Assembly: GCA_029204225.1 (NCBI GenBank)
Contig: CM055111.1
Coordinates: 42,286,815-42,350,814, forward strand
DNA: 64,000 nt
DNA from: Diphasiastrum complanatum
Taxonomy: Eukaryota > Streptophyta > Lycopodiopsida > Lycopodiales > Lycopodiaceae
Direction of reading: 5' to 3'
The position numbers and the translations under genes are program-made. Every line of letters begins with the position of its first letter. Positions within the stretch are counted from its first letter, which is position 1. Shown here in pieces: positions 1 through 11,392 of the stretch. The notes under the pieces were generated by a model that did no database searches, had not been told where the DNA came from, and saw only the letters and a program-made list of their open reading frames with translations.

Positions 1-372
1 CGGAAGGATAGTGGTGAAGGTTCCCAGTGCTAATCATGCCCAAATTGCATTCAGAACCTTCGTTGTGAACCATTCTTCGCCAACAAGAACCCTCGCCTAG
101 CTCCCTAAAGTGGTCATACACTACTATGATAAATCATATATCAGTCAGACGAAGGTTCCTATTAAGAAAATCTGAAAAAATTGTTGAAACTACTAGTGAC
201 TTGACCCGCGAAATACCCGTTTGATCCTATGCAATTCATACCATTTAGTGTTGGGGGCCAGCGCAGTGCCCCAGACCCCTACGCCGGGACTCATCTCTCA
301 ATAACCATTTCAATTGTCGTGCAGTAAAATTTGTGCCAAAAGCCTCTACTCTGTATTAAATCTGCACAGTGA
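1..372 (+). other. Leader of a Ty3/Gypsy remnant
   Basis: Non-coding DNA directly upstream of a Gypsy gag start. It holds several ACCTTCG or TTCGCC words in the first 130 bases, as does the leader of the related Gypsy element at 34.8-35.9 kb. I infer that it is the untranslated leader of the same lineage. No LTR or primer-binding site is visible, so the 5' part lies outside the window or is lost. Confidence 0.45.
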
Positions 373-866
373 ATGAGATTGAGATCTGGTAGAATACTAC
401 CTACACAAAATTCAGAGCTACATCAAGCAGTAGTGGAAGAGATTCGACCAAATCAGCCAGATCCAATGGATCAAGATATTCCTATGCCAGCGGTACCTCT
501 CTAGGCAATCAGAAGATCTCCCCGATTGAAAATTGCCCAAATTTGATGAATCCACTGATCCCATCAAATTCTTGCATATCTATGGGCAAGCATGCGAGAT
601 CTATGGTGAAACCAATTAGCAGAGAAACTGAAGTTGTTTCCAATGTCCCTAACAAGAGCGGCTTTAGACTGGTTTCAATCAGACGACACAAGAACGAACA
701 GATTGGGAAGTGAGAAAAGCAGTCTTGATCACCAGATTTAAGCCGCGGAAGTTCCTTGAAGACCCATTCCTCCTGCTTAGCAAAATCAAGATGGGAAAAA
801 GAGAAAGGGTCAGAGACTACTTCGAATGGATCAAACACCTGAGGTCCAAGTGTAATGTGGAGCTTA
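373..866 (+). pseudogene. Ty3/Gypsy gag fragment (broken)
   Basis: The frame opens at ATG 373 with MRLRSGRIL and parallels the N-terminus of the minus-strand Gypsy gag near 58.3 kb. It is stopped by TAG at 502-504 and frameshifted near 540. Later frames recover the family core: DESTDPIKFLHIYGQACEIYGE-like residues around 540-610 (not all in one frame), then FKPRKFLEDPFLLLSKIKMG at about 737-800. The same core is found at 35.9-36.6 kb and 57.8-58.3 kb, so three copies of one Gypsy lineage lie in the window. Gag would form the particle shell of the retrotransposon. This copy cannot be translated and stops abruptly near 866, where Copia sequence takes over. Confidence 0.8.
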
Positions 867-2310
867 CTCTTCAAACAACTACTCAATCAGTTAGCTGTAG
901 TAGGTTCGTCAGTATCAGACGAAGATGCTAACATGGCTCTTCTGTCAAGTCTTCCTCTCTCTTATGACAATCTAGTATTGCTACTTAGCAGTACTCTTGA
1001 TTTTACAAGTAGAAGTGAGGAAGTCCTCCAAATCCAAGGTAGAGCCTCCAAATGTCCTCCAGACAACCTGCAAGCTTCAAGATGCTCCCCAACTCCAAGC
1101 TAGGATGCCTCCACCTACAAGTAAGGATCTACAAGCCTCCAAGGATCTCTCCTCCACTTGTGTCCCTACTCTTTAAACACAAAGATAGATAACAAGTTGG
1201 CCTCAAGTATTCACCACCCAACCATAGTATTCACCATCCAAGCTCCAAGCAAGACATATCTAGAACCCCCTTGCTAACCATAAACAAATCACAAGCATAC
1301 CACAACACTCCATAACATAGTCAAGATCCAAACCCTACTTATGTCCCATACCATAAGCAAGATCCAAACCTTAAGCATACTACCACAAGAAAGCACTCTA
1401 CACACTAGTAGCAACACTAGAGCATAAGCAAAGCAAACAAGAGAGATATCCCCCTCCCAATGGGCGCCCTACTACCCTCATGTAGATGGCCCATGGACCC
1501 CTCCAATGTTCTATGGAGTTCCATGCTCATCCTATGAGAGAGAGAGAAGCCTAGGGGAGTTAAAGAATCTCCAAGAGCCTCCATAGGCTTATGGAATGTC
1601 AAGAGACTCCTTCCATAACCTATGACTCTTTGAATGCCTTTCTTGTGGGAGTTGGGAGCTCAATGGACCCTTTGGGAGGGTGCCCTCCTACTAGGTCCCA
1701 ATGCCCAAGTTGTGCAAGTATACTTTGGTCCTATACCAATAAAGTGATATGGTTCAAGGTTGAGGCCCAAGGTTTAGAAAAATAGTCATCCAATGACTTT
1801 CTAACACCTCTCTAGGTTTCATACCTCCATCCAAGGCATAGATTACTACCTGCCCTTAACCAGGGACACTAGTACCTTAATCTAAAATATCTACCCTTAA
1901 TCCTAAGGGTACCCCTTATCCAAGGGTCACGTGACTCCATACCTCGATACCCCCAATACTAAATGGACCAATAGGGGTCTGAAGTACTGCTAGTTACATA
2001 GGTATGTAACACCTGACCTGTCTCTACAAAAGGTGACAACAAGCTTATTGCAAGAAGAAGTAAAAAGGAAAAGCTTATCCACGTCGAATACGAAGATAGT
2101 CGCTCTCTATTTGAGTAAGCAACCATTCTCGAAGAAGAAATCTTCGAAGGACAAGAAGCCAAAAGTTGAGCAAACCGATTCAGACTAGCAATCACAACAA
2201 CACAATTGACAACATCGAAAGCCTAAGACCAAACTCTTCTGCAAGTACTACAAGAGAACCAACCACGACATCAAGGATTGTTGAGTTCTCAAGCATAACG
2301 AAGCCAAGAA
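867..2310 (+). pseudogene. Ty1/Copia-A gag, split by an insertion
   Basis: The first part, to about 1,010, encodes a Copia gag (UBN2-type) segment, LLNQLAVVGSSVSDEDA followed by ALLSSLPLSYDNLV, close to the gag at 16.7-16.85 kb. The frame resumes at about 2,035 with LLQEEVKRKSLST, a Lys-rich stretch and a degenerate CCHC knuckle at about 2,240-2,285 (CKYYKRTNHDIKDC). In the knuckle the second Cys is Tyr, and a stop codon follows it. About 1 kb of unrelated DNA separates the two halves. The gene is dead. It belongs to the same family as Copia-B at 15.3-20.5 kb, which has the reciprocal change (first Cys to Tyr) in the knuckle copy at 19.95 kb. Confidence 0.75.
1011..2034. other. ~1 kb unidentified insertion in Copia-A gag
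   Basis: This segment interrupts the Copia-A gag frame. Its left part is rich in CTCCAA words. I see no coding domain, terminal inverted repeat or TG...CA ends. The four bases ACAA occur at both edges and could be a short target duplication, but the borders are uncertain by about 10 bases. It could be a decayed solo LTR or another transposon piece. Confidence 0.45.
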
Positions 2311-2542
2311 GAAGATGCAGCAGGATGGGAGATCTGATTCTGCCAGAATCTCTCAAGAAGACCCAACTCTACTAATAATACAAGATGTAACCATTAGAGA
2401 TGCATTGGATTGGTATCTCAATTCTGGTGCTTCTCAATACATGACTTCATGCAAGTCCTTATTCGAAGACCTCACACCAGCAGATTCGAAGTATGTCTAC
2501 TTCGGTGACTCAAGTACACTGCAGATTGAAGGCAAATGATCT
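2311..2542 (+). pseudogene. Copia-A aspartic protease, active-site mutant
   Basis: The frame after the knuckle encodes the retropepsin region (WYLNSGASQYMTS). The family motif is DSGA; here the catalytic Asp codon (2420-2422) reads AAT, Asn. The base before it is C, so GAT to AAT after C fits CpG decay. The frame continues to DSSTLQIEGK and stops at TGA 2537-2539, where the family usually has Gly. The protease would process gag-pol; this copy is inactive. Confidence 0.8.
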
Positions 2543-3640
2543 ATTCGCCTTTATCCTCCAAATGGTAAAATGATCTTGCTCAAGGATGTACTTTACATAC
2601 CCAAGCTGACCAAGAATTTATTGTCAGTCAACAAGTTCACTGATCAAGGCTACAGAGCCATGTTCACTTCAAGACAATGTACCATTCTAGACAAGCACGA
2701 CAAAGAAATCTTCTTTGCAAACAGAGAAGGTAATTTGTACATTCTGGGTCACGAATATGCACTCAAGGACTTAAACTTTAATGCTGCCTCCACTGACATT
2801 CGACAAGCCTGTGAGATGTGCCTATTAGGAAAACAGCCTAGATCAAGATTCCCAAAGGGACAAACCACTAGAGCTACGTCCATTCTAGAATTGCTACATG
2901 GTGATCTGTGTGGCCCTATGAGTACTCCCTCTCTGGGTTCAGCACTATATTTTATCACTTTTATCGATGATTATTCAAGATTCCTACCATTGTGTTCATT
3001 AAGAACAAGTTTGAGACGTTCAACTGTTTCAAAGACTTCAGACAGTTCGCTGAGACACAGACTGGTCAACGACTAAAAACCCTTCATATAGACAGTGGTG
3101 GAGAGTTTTTGTCAAACAAAATGTTTGACTATCTGGGATCATTCGGCATTCATCATCAGTTCACCACCAACTACACACCATAACAGAATGGAGTAGCCAA
3201 AAGGAAGAATCGAACATTGCTAAATGCAGCATGATCAATGATGTCAAATGCTCAGCTCACCAAGAATTTCTGGGCTGAAGTTGTTTCAATAGCCTGCTAT
3301 CTGCAGAACTATTTGAGTACCAAAGCAGTCAACTCAAAGACTCCTTTCAAGCTTTCTATGGCTACAAACCGAGTCTATGACACATCCGAGTGTTTGGGTA
3401 TCTTTGCTATGTACACGTTCCCTCTGATCTGAGAAAGAAGCTTGACCCTGTTAGCTGTAGGAGTATCATTCATTGGATATTCAACATCATAAAGCCTATC
3501 GAATCTACGATGTCGAATTGAGCCGAATCTTAGTTTGTCAAAATAGTAAGGCGAATCATCATCTCTGTAGCAGCCTTGGTTCACCTGTCATGCATAGATT
3601 CGTTCCCAATGGAATAGTGCTTCCCTTGCGAAGTTAGCTT
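2543..3640 (+). pseudogene. Copia-A GAG-pre-integrase and integrase remnant
   Basis: Order along the strand: LKDVLYIPKLTKNLLSVNKF (2573-2632), a GAG_pre-integrase zinc-binding region with CEMCLLGK (2809-2832), then the integrase core start HGDLCGPM (2899-2922) and FIDDYSRF. After a frameshift near 2,985 come the next core block, LHIDSGGEF (3091-3117), and the TP-QNG region, where CAA has become TAA at 3181-3183. A second stop at 3232-3234 replaces an Arg codon (CGA to TGA). The C-terminal VFGYLCYVHVPSDLRKKLDP lies at 3393-3452. RT and RNase H are missing; homology fades near 3,640. Confidence 0.8.
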
Positions 3641-3831
3641 GCAAAACCTACTCTAACCACACCTAGATCAACCACAACTATCTAACCACCCTACTTTAAC
3701 CACAAGCAAGAAGAGCAAGAATAGAATACAAGGATGGAGGTGCTTACATCCTACACTCTCTAATCTCTCGAAAATCAACAACAACATGCAAAAAGCAAGA
3801 AGAATAAAATAGAAGCAAATGCAAGACACAA

Positions 3832-4019
<188 letters not shown>

Positions 4020-4149
4020 AAGGATGTCCAATTCACATTTGGACATAATCTGCTCCTCCTATTGAACATGGAAATATGGTACAAATGGTGTCTTTTTATG
4101 GAGGGGGAAGGCCCTTGCCCCTTTTTTCTATTGGTTAATCAGAATGGCA

Positions 4150-4450
4150 AGGATCCTAATCCAAGCCATCTAAAAAGAAATCTTCCAATTTAATTCTTAT
4201 TTGATAGTACCCTGTTCTGAGATCTATCTTAGTGAGATATTTTGCTCCACCCAAGTGAGCTACAAGGTCATCCATCCTGGATAACATATATTTATTCTTA
4301 ATAGTCACCTTATTCAACCCCTTGTAATCCACGCACACCTAGAAATCTCTATCTTTCTTCACTTTCAGAAGAACAGGAGTGTCCCATTGTGACTTAATAG
4401 GTTGGATATGTCTCATCCTCAGATAGTTTTCTATTTGATTTGAAATCTCT
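4150..4450 (-). pseudogene. Ty3/Gypsy reverse transcriptase fragment
   Basis: On the minus strand this reads from about 4,450 downward: IENYLRMRHIQP, SQWDTPVLLKVKKDRDF, a stop (TAG where the family has Trp), then [17 protein letters not shown] and [18 protein letters not shown]. These are the N-terminal fingers and palm of a Gypsy RT, before the YxDD motif, which is absent. It is an isolated scrap with no adjacent protease, RNase H or LTR. Confidence 0.85.
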
Positions 4451-6640
4451 ACTTCTGCTTCAAGGTAGATATTGACTTTTTCCAACTGCTTGCTCAATCT
4501 GGGTGGTCATAACAGCGATTGAGACCATGGGAGGTAGCAATAGACTCTTCATGCATGAATCTACAACATTAGTTTCTGCTTTTTAACTTTATTCTACACT
4601 GCTAAATCCCTTATGAACTGATATACTCTTAGTGTCAATGCTCAGTTATTTGTTTATTTAGAAATGTGCTGGTAGCAAGTACTTGCGGCATTGGAAAGAT
4701 CTTCATAACCCGAGCTGGAAAGACAACTAAGGCTCACTGGTCGTGATGGCCTCTTGATCAATTGATAATTGGTAGCTATAGCCTCGCTCCCTCTCTATTA
4801 ACACATAGAAGCCAAAAGGCCCACACCTCCAATGGATGCATGACGGCTTCAAGCGCATGCTAACTGCTAGCTCAGACCCAACAAGGCTCCAATTCTTGAT
4901 TGTAATGGAACATGGACTACTCAGATTGCCTACACACACAAGATGCTTCTTGGACAACTTATTGTCACTCCATCTCCTTGATCCAACAACAACTCTCCTT
5001 TACCCGACTCTCATACTCTTGATAGTAGCAACTCACTCCTTCATCAGTTTCAGCAACGAGCTCCCAAACAGTATCACGCCCTCCTTTTACTCACACTAAA
5101 AAAGACAACATTTCGAGTTGCAGCTCTCTCTCTCTGTATCTCCTACAGCAGCATCACTAGACTCACAAGATTTTCACTCTTCATTGTCCTCTCACATCTT
5201 CTCTTCTATTCTTCAAAACTCACTCTTCTGGCCTCTCTTCCATAGAAGCCCCCCCCCCCCCCCCCCCCCCCCCCCCTTCCTTATATTCTTTTCACATGTG
5301 AATGATGTATTTGTCTTTTCTTCAAAACCTCCCTTGAAAGTGGTATTTGGCCTTCCTTTACTTTTTCTTGATAATTCCGGGTTTTGAACTTAATTTTCGA
5401 AGTTGCCCAATGCATTTCGAGTATTCAGAAGAATAAAGGTGGGTTTGCCGGCAGCTTTCGTCATGAAAACTTCTCTCAACTTTTCAGGTAGCGCTTTGAC
5501 ACTCAAACTGAAGAATTGCATTGTAAGATTCAGATGAGCGAAGTTTTCTCTTTTGAATTTCATTTGAAAAAATTCTTTTGGTCTGACTTTCCTCTTGAAG
5601 TTTTCAATAGCTTCTACCCTTCAAGTTTATTTTTAAGACTTGAACCGTTATTTGTTTGAAGTCAACTCCTCCTTTTTGAAAATGAAGTGCTAACCTTTCT
5701 CTTCATTTGTCAGGAACCTTTCCCCACATATGTTCGAAGTTTGTTAGGAGCAATTTATTGTCACAACATCTCCCTAGTGCTTAATGACGTTCTCATCTTC
5801 TTGTCTGTTTTATTTTCATGGGTCTTGTTCTTATCCTGTCTGTGGAATTTGTGTGATGTCATCATGATCCCTATGAAGTTCCCTGTGTCTTTTCATTTTC
5901 AAAGCACTGCATGGGCTTGTGAAGGGTGGTAGCCGTTTTTGACACACCTAGTAACTCCTCAACATTTTCATAGATTTATTACATAATTCGGTTCCTCTTC
6001 AAATTAGACCTTTTTCCCATAACTATCGAGCATATATTTTCAACTTAATAAAACTCAGTATTTTTGGTTTTGAGAATTGGGGTTTGTTTGATGTCTAAGT
6101 AGAACCTTGAATGTTAGCGTTATTGATGGAGATGAAATTTTTGACGGTCACTGTCCAAATTTCCTATGTGCGTACTGTGTCGGTGACCGATTTTGGTAGA
6201 AAATAACCTGCCTGAAACACCTTGTTGATGTTTCTACTCATATTGCCAATCTTATTCCCATTTGCAATGTATTTGAAATTCTCAATAGTGGTGTTGTTGT
6301 TGATGCTATGCCCCGTGACTGAGATTTCCCTAGTCGACAGGTGGGATCAAAACGTACTGTGGTTTTTATTAACTGAATGTCATAAGTACATTGAAAGCGT
6401 TGTTTACATGCTTCTAAATTATTGGAAAAAATATTTACAGAAATTTAAAAATTCTACTTTGGCCATTATTGGGCAGGCTAGATGCCCTAAACTATAAATA
6501 CAGTACATACAATAATGTACAATAATCGGCCATAGTAGCCTGATTTTGTCATGAAAATTTAAAAAATTGTCATAATTCAAGTCCGGTTTTTTATGATGAA
6601 AAATCGGCTAACAGTCTATGCATTTACAGAACATTAAATA
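4451..6640. other. Stretch with no recognised gene
   Basis: No domain, LTR or RNA gene seen. It holds a CT-rich part (about 5,115-5,240) followed by a C homopolymer. Several open frames of 75-92 codons occur but lack family motifs and look like chance frames. Confidence 0.5.
5249..5276. repeat. Poly-C tract (28 bases)
   Basis: A run of 28 C bases inside a pyrimidine-rich segment. Its exact length may be affected by sequencing. Confidence 0.9.
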
Positions 6641-6644
6641 AAGT

Positions 6645-6845
6645 CATAATGAAGAATAAAATCCTATGCCTCGGGTAGATGAGTTATTTGATCAACTCAA
6701 CGAGGCTAGATATTTTAGCAAAATAGATTTACGTTTGGGGAATTATCAAGTCCATATTTAAGGCAGAAGATGTTCTAGAAACAACTTTCAAAACTCTTCA
6801 CGGTCATTACGAGTTTAAGGTGATGGCGTTTGGGCTCACCAAACC
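6645..6845 (+). pseudogene. Ty3/Gypsy reverse transcriptase scrap
   Basis: It reads [20 protein letters not shown], then [11 protein letters not shown], a TAA stop and a frameshift, then EDVLETTFKTLHGHYEF and KVMAFGLTKP. These are the RT palm motifs around the first catalytic Asp region of Gypsy elements (usual text: KIDLRSGYHQIR ... GHYEFLVMPFGL). It ends before the YxDD box. The opposite-strand RT at 4.2-4.4 kb covers an overlapping region of the gene, so the two are not halves of one copy. Confidence 0.85.
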
Positions 6846-7429
6846 TTGATGAACAGTGTTTTTCGGCCATATTTAGGAAATTTTGTGATTTCGTTAATTC
6901 AACTTTTGAACTTCCATAACTTTTCTGCTTGAGCTCAGATTATAATGGAGTAAAAAGCAAAATACACCAACTCAACATGACCAATACATTTGTAACTCAA
7001 TGTTCATTTTTATTAATATTATCATTATCAATAAGGGACATAAAAGTCAGGCAATACTCAAGAGCTCGAAATGCTACATCTGTGGGCTTTATTGCATCAA
7101 TAGTTTTCCCCGACAATTTTGAATTAGATCAGACAAAATCAAAAGGCAAAACAACAAAAAATACAAAATGTTATTTTGTGGTAGTAGAAGATGGATGAGG
7201 AGTTCCAGTCCACTGCTAAGGGATTGCATGGCCCCCAACTGTCATGCATGTGTTTTCATGGGCATTACTAGCCCTCATACTTATTGCATGGTATGCATGC
7301 ATGTGATTGACTCACACTTTCTTTTGCCCTCCGATGGTTAGCTACACCTAGAAGTAATGTTGGGTCGGCGTTATGGTCTCCTAACACCTTCTCCCCCTTA
7401 AGAGCTGCCTTGGTCCTCTAAGACAAAAT
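6846..7429. other. Stretch with no recognised gene
   Basis: AT-rich DNA with one short open frame (6,929-7,198) that shows no motif. No repeat structure seen. Confidence 0.5.
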
Positions 7430-7690
7430 TTGGATATAACTATAATGTGTTGCATGTCTATGTCGAAAGGAAGACAATATAATCTAAATAGCCCATCTAT
7501 AGACAACCTTTCTCACTCTGGAGCTGTGACGATTGTTTTGATCAGAATGAAATGAGCCATTTTGGTCAAACGGTTAACTATGACCCATATAGCATCATGA
7601 ACCTTCTAGGTTCTAGGCAGGCCTACTATGAGATCCATGGAAATATTTTCCCATTTACCAACTGATATTTCCGATGGCTCTTCGCTATGC
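7430..7690 (-). pseudogene. Ty3/Gypsy integrase core fragment
   Basis: The minus strand from 7,690 reads ISVGKWENISMDLIVGLPRT, a stop, then KVHDAIWVIVNRLTKMAHFI and IDGLFRLYCLPFDI after another stop. This matches the usual Gypsy integrase order (WE-ISMDF-VGLP, DAIWVIVDRLTKSAHF, then the LHGVP region). The first catalytic Asp region is kept as MDL; DRL has become NRL. It is a dead, isolated fragment. Confidence 0.85.
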
Positions 7691-7911
7691 TCAACATAGC
7701 ACTGCATGAATAAAATATATAAGAGCTATGCTGGACATAGCATCTATTGAGATAAATGGAGTATTTCCTATGCTTAGCGAATAGTAGGGAGCAGATACCT
7801 TTCCCTATGCTTAACATAGTAATGGTAAGAGCACGTGATTGTTTAAGTCCTTGTATAGTTTCTTGTCCGATTCAAATTGGATGATCAAATCATACCAATT
7901 CTACAATTTCA

Positions 7912-7953
7912 AATTGATTCGAATCCCCAATAATTGATTCGAATCCCCAATAA
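7912..7953. repeat. 20 bp direct duplication
   Basis: Two adjacent copies of a 20-base unit containing GATTCGAATCCCC. Confidence 0.9.
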
Positions 7954-8114
7954 TGAATTTTATGAATTTTTTGAGATTTTTTTGCATGCAGGCATAAATT
8001 TTAGGATTTAGATTCTATAAATTAGGTTGTACATTGTACTTCAAGCATTTCAGTGATATTTCATGTTTGATGCATTCGATAATTGGTTCAAAATGATTTG
8101 TATTGCCAATTTGG

Positions 8115-9120
8115 AAACTAAATTACCGAATTGATGTTACCAATCGATGAAGTTGCATTTCTTGAAAGTTGAGGCTTGTTGATAGAGGATTTATCTCTGG
8201 TTAAAAGTTCAATGGAAGTTTGATTATTTAGACTCTTGGTCGTGCATTTATTTTGAACGTAGGCTACCATTGCAATAGCTTCTACCCAAAATAGTTTTGG
8301 AGATGCATGTGCTAGCATAGCTTCGGCACATTCTAATTTGTTTTTCCTTTCTACTATACCATTCAATTATGGAGAAAAGCTTGTTGTTAATCGATGGATG
8401 ATGCCATTACTCTGACAATAATTTTTAAATTCAATAAAGATGTATTTTTCTTGACCATCTGATCGAAGGAGTTTCAGCTTCTTCTTGTGTCATTGATTCT
8501 ACTTTGAACATCTTAAAAACTTTAAAAGCTTCAAACTTTTCCTTTAAGAAGTATACTACACACCTCCTAAAATAATCATTTATGAAAGTTAAAAAAGTAC
8601 TTTGCTCCCTTCAGAAATTGAGTATGCATTGGACCACAAATGTCACTATGCAAAATATCAAGCAAGCCTTTGGAAGTATGTACATGATCAGACTTGAATG
8701 GTTTCCTAGCACGCTTTCCTAAGGTACAACTTTCACATATTGGATGATTTGCATTACTAGAGAAATCTAAATCATGTGCTAGATTTTGCTTATACATGTG
8801 CACAATACTATTGTAATTTACATGACCCAATCTATAATGCCACAATAAATCTTTATTGATTGAGGTGAAAATGTTCAAAGAAAGAAAAGATCTGAATCAA
8901 TTTATACAACCTTGCATCTTTCCAAGTGCAAGAATAGAACTATCATAGATTTTATAGCAATCAAAATTGAACAAAATTCTATGTCCTAGGTATGCTATCA
9001 TGCTTATGGAGAGTACGTTCTTTGTAGACCAGGGACGTAAAGTACATTTGGAATGGACTTCACTTTTTCAATTTGGAAGTTGAGCTTAATGGTACCTTCA
9101 TCGAGGATACTGTTGGAGCT
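8115..9120 (-). pseudogene. Ty1/Copia integrase-region remnant
   Basis: Minus strand from 9,120: IPNVLYVPGLQ, a frameshift, then LSISMIAYLGH; LLWHYRLGHVNYNSI and CESCTLGKRARKPF (the GAG_pre-integrase His/Cys site, 8,878-8,700); LLDILHSDICGPM opens the integrase core. After more frameshifts come LRSDGQEKYIFIEFKNYC, SNGIIHRLT, a stop in the TPQQNG box (CAA to TAA), then ERKNKLECAEAMLAH and FWVEAIAMVAYVQNK. Protease, RT and RNase H are absent. Wording differs from Copia-A, so this is another family. Confidence 0.85.
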
Positions 9121-9872
9121 TAATATTTCTCCTACTCACCTAATTATATCGTTTGAGTACTCATGTACACTATTAATACTCATTCTTCACAACAATTTGT
9201 AGAAATGAACTATTATTCGAGACAGTCTATAATTTTACACGCATATTTGAACAGTTTGTAGAAATACATGGATATTCAAAGTAGAGCAACGAATCGACCC
9301 CGACACTCCACATTCGGGTTCAAAGTCAAGTAACCAGCCAATGAGAGCAAATAGACATGATCGGCACTATCATCACTATCGTGACTATCGACAGTTGACT
9401 GTCGATTATCGGCACCGTGTTGGACCATTTTCGTGCCTCCCTAATCGTCGCGATCAAGAGGGCAATGACGGGGTTTGGATCTCCAACTGAGTGAGTAGTC
9501 GTGTAGTATGGGCTTGATCCAATGGGGAGGGGGTTAAACTACGGATCTAAGACATGATCTAATCCTACCAAGAGTGTCAATCTTAGTGGATGTAAACCGT
9601 GGTGTAGGTACCTCCATTTCTGTTTGTAAGTAATGATTGATAAAGTCGAATATTTGATTTGTTGCAGTCTCAAGCTCTTTGGTCACACTGGACGATTAAG
9701 AAGAATCTTGAATTCACTTCTAGTATATTTCTCTTAACTTTCTATTGTGCTCAAGTCTAGCTACTCTTTCTCTAGCTCTTTGATCCGCGCCTGATTCTAA
9801 CATTCATTTTCAAGATATTTCTTCAATATGTATTGTTTCAAGAAGATTTCTTCAACTCTAGTAAATAAACTT
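9121..9872. other. Unassigned stretch with a hairpin
   Basis: No gene recognised. A 9-2-9 inverted repeat (ATCGACAGT / ACTGTCGAT) sits at 9387-9406 and could form a short hairpin. Confidence 0.5.
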
Positions 9873-10017
9873 CACTACAACAAGAAGCGGGGATTTCGAC
9901 ATGTGCTTCTGACGAATTTCACAAAAATTTAAACTCTTCAAAATCTGATAGATCTTTTCAAACCGCTTGGAAAAACTCCAGCAACATCCAACAATGAGTG
10001 CGAAATAAATTTTAAAT
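9873..10017 (+). mobile_element. CACTA-type transposon terminus
   Basis: It begins CACTACAACAAGAAGCGGGG and continues with TTTCGACATG and GACGAATTTC words. CACTACAA-AAGAA is the hallmark terminal inverted repeat of plant CACTA (En/Spm) transposons. Similar TTCGAC/GTCGAA subterminal words reappear past N1 at 14,184-14,450, so N1 appears to have inserted into this element. The opposite CACTA end was not found. Confidence 0.55.
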
Positions 10018-10022
10018 TAAAT

Positions 10023-10726
10023 TGTGAAGAATTGCCAAAAATTGGCAAATCTAGCTTGATCAAAAACCATGTAGTATAATGTAAATTTTGTACATAAGTG
10101 GATTCCACACATGTGAGGCCAAGATGCCACGTGGAAACCCACTCCTAATGTAGGTTAGGTCAAGTCAAGAGAGTTGTTCATGTCTATTTGGTGGTCATCC
10201 CTACATTATAGGACCTATACCTAAGTTTAAGGTGAAAATTTGACTAACTAGCTACATACCAAGCATAACTCTAGGATCTAGGCTAGGGTTTCATTTTAGG
10301 GCAAAAAGACGGAGTTAACTTTCTTATTACATGCTGTAAATCCACATAACTTCAAGAAAGAAGTCAAATTTGCTATGTATTCTAAGCTCCCATAGTGAGA
10401 AGATAGAATATTTTTGGAGCTCATTGGCAATCTCAAGCTAGTTCACTATGTACATTGAGTTTTTGTGATCCAAATGAAAACAAATCAATTTCTACTTGTT
10501 TCTCAGCTTGAAGGCCGTACTACAGCCTGTAGTACCAACACATGTGTGGGCTTGATTTCAATGTTGATCAATGCTTTTGATTGTTAATGCTTGTTGTTTG
10601 TCAAATTGCCAATCTAGGTCAACTTTTTGATGACTAGTTTTTTGATAGATTGTTAAGCAAGCATCCAATCACTCTTGTGGATCTTTTGTAGATCTATTTA
10701 TGGTCCTAAAGTATAGTACTTTCACA
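10023..10726 (+). repeat. N1 5' LTR
   Basis: Begins TGTGAAGAATTGCC and ends ACTTTCACA. It contains CACATGTG palindromes (about 10,111 and 10,540). Confidence 0.93.
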
Positions 10727-10740
10727 TGGTATCAAAGAAA
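10727..10740 (+). other. N1 primer-binding site
   Basis: TGGTATCAAAG directly abuts the 5' LTR. It matches the 3' end complement of plant initiator Met-tRNA (TGGTATCAGAGC) with one change. Confidence 0.9.
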
Positions 10741-11160
10741 AGTACAAGAGCATAAGCCATTGATCTAATGCAAATCCATTGTTAGCAAGTTTTGGTGCGA
10801 AAAACTAGTATTGAGAGGGCAAGCTAGAATCTTGATTTTAGTAAGGAGATTTGATCCCAAACTTGGTAGGGGTACAAATCCATACTGTCCACATTTGTGG
10901 GCACCTCTAAACCTACATTTAATTCATGGAATTCATTTGATTCAAAGAGATTCAATTTGTGAGCTTTTGATGTAATTTTTGGTGGAAATCTTAGGATAAG
11001 CTACCAAGATTGAGTGCCATTGATTAGATTTGACATAGGGTCATGAGATCTAATAATCTAGGCTGAAATCAGGTCCTCTAAACTTATTTTGCAGGTCTTG
11101 AAAGTACATCAAAAATTTTGAGGGAGATTTAGCCATGTTATTGTCAAAAAATAGCCAAAA

Positions 11161-11392
11161 TTGGCAAGATTTGATTGTAAGTAGATTTCACATCTTATCT
11201 TCATTCCAACTTTGTGAGGAGTGCTAGAACTGAAATTATAAGCCCATTTGTTGGATTAGAAATCTAATTTGAGTGAAACACTACAAGAAAGAGACCTTAG
11301 TGAGTTTCTCGAGACAATCAAATCCCATTTCTTGGCAAGATTTGTTTGAAAGTAGTTTTCACTTCATCTTATCTTCATTCCAGCTTTGTGAG
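11161..11392 (+). repeat. Duplication in the N1 gag leader
   Basis: A ~60 base segment (TTGGCAAGATTTG ... TTCCAACTTTGTGAGG) at 11,161-11,219 recurs at about 11,331-11,392, where it runs into gag. The offset is about 170 bases. Confidence 0.75.

Noticed and set aside
5118-5387. 89-codon frame with a proline run
   Set aside because: The proline run is the C homopolymer; no conserved residues and no gene context.
11279-11296. CACTACAAGAAAGAGACC inside N1, like a CACTA end
   Set aside because: It lies in the N1 leader, with no subterminal repeats or partner end; probably chance or an ancient trace.
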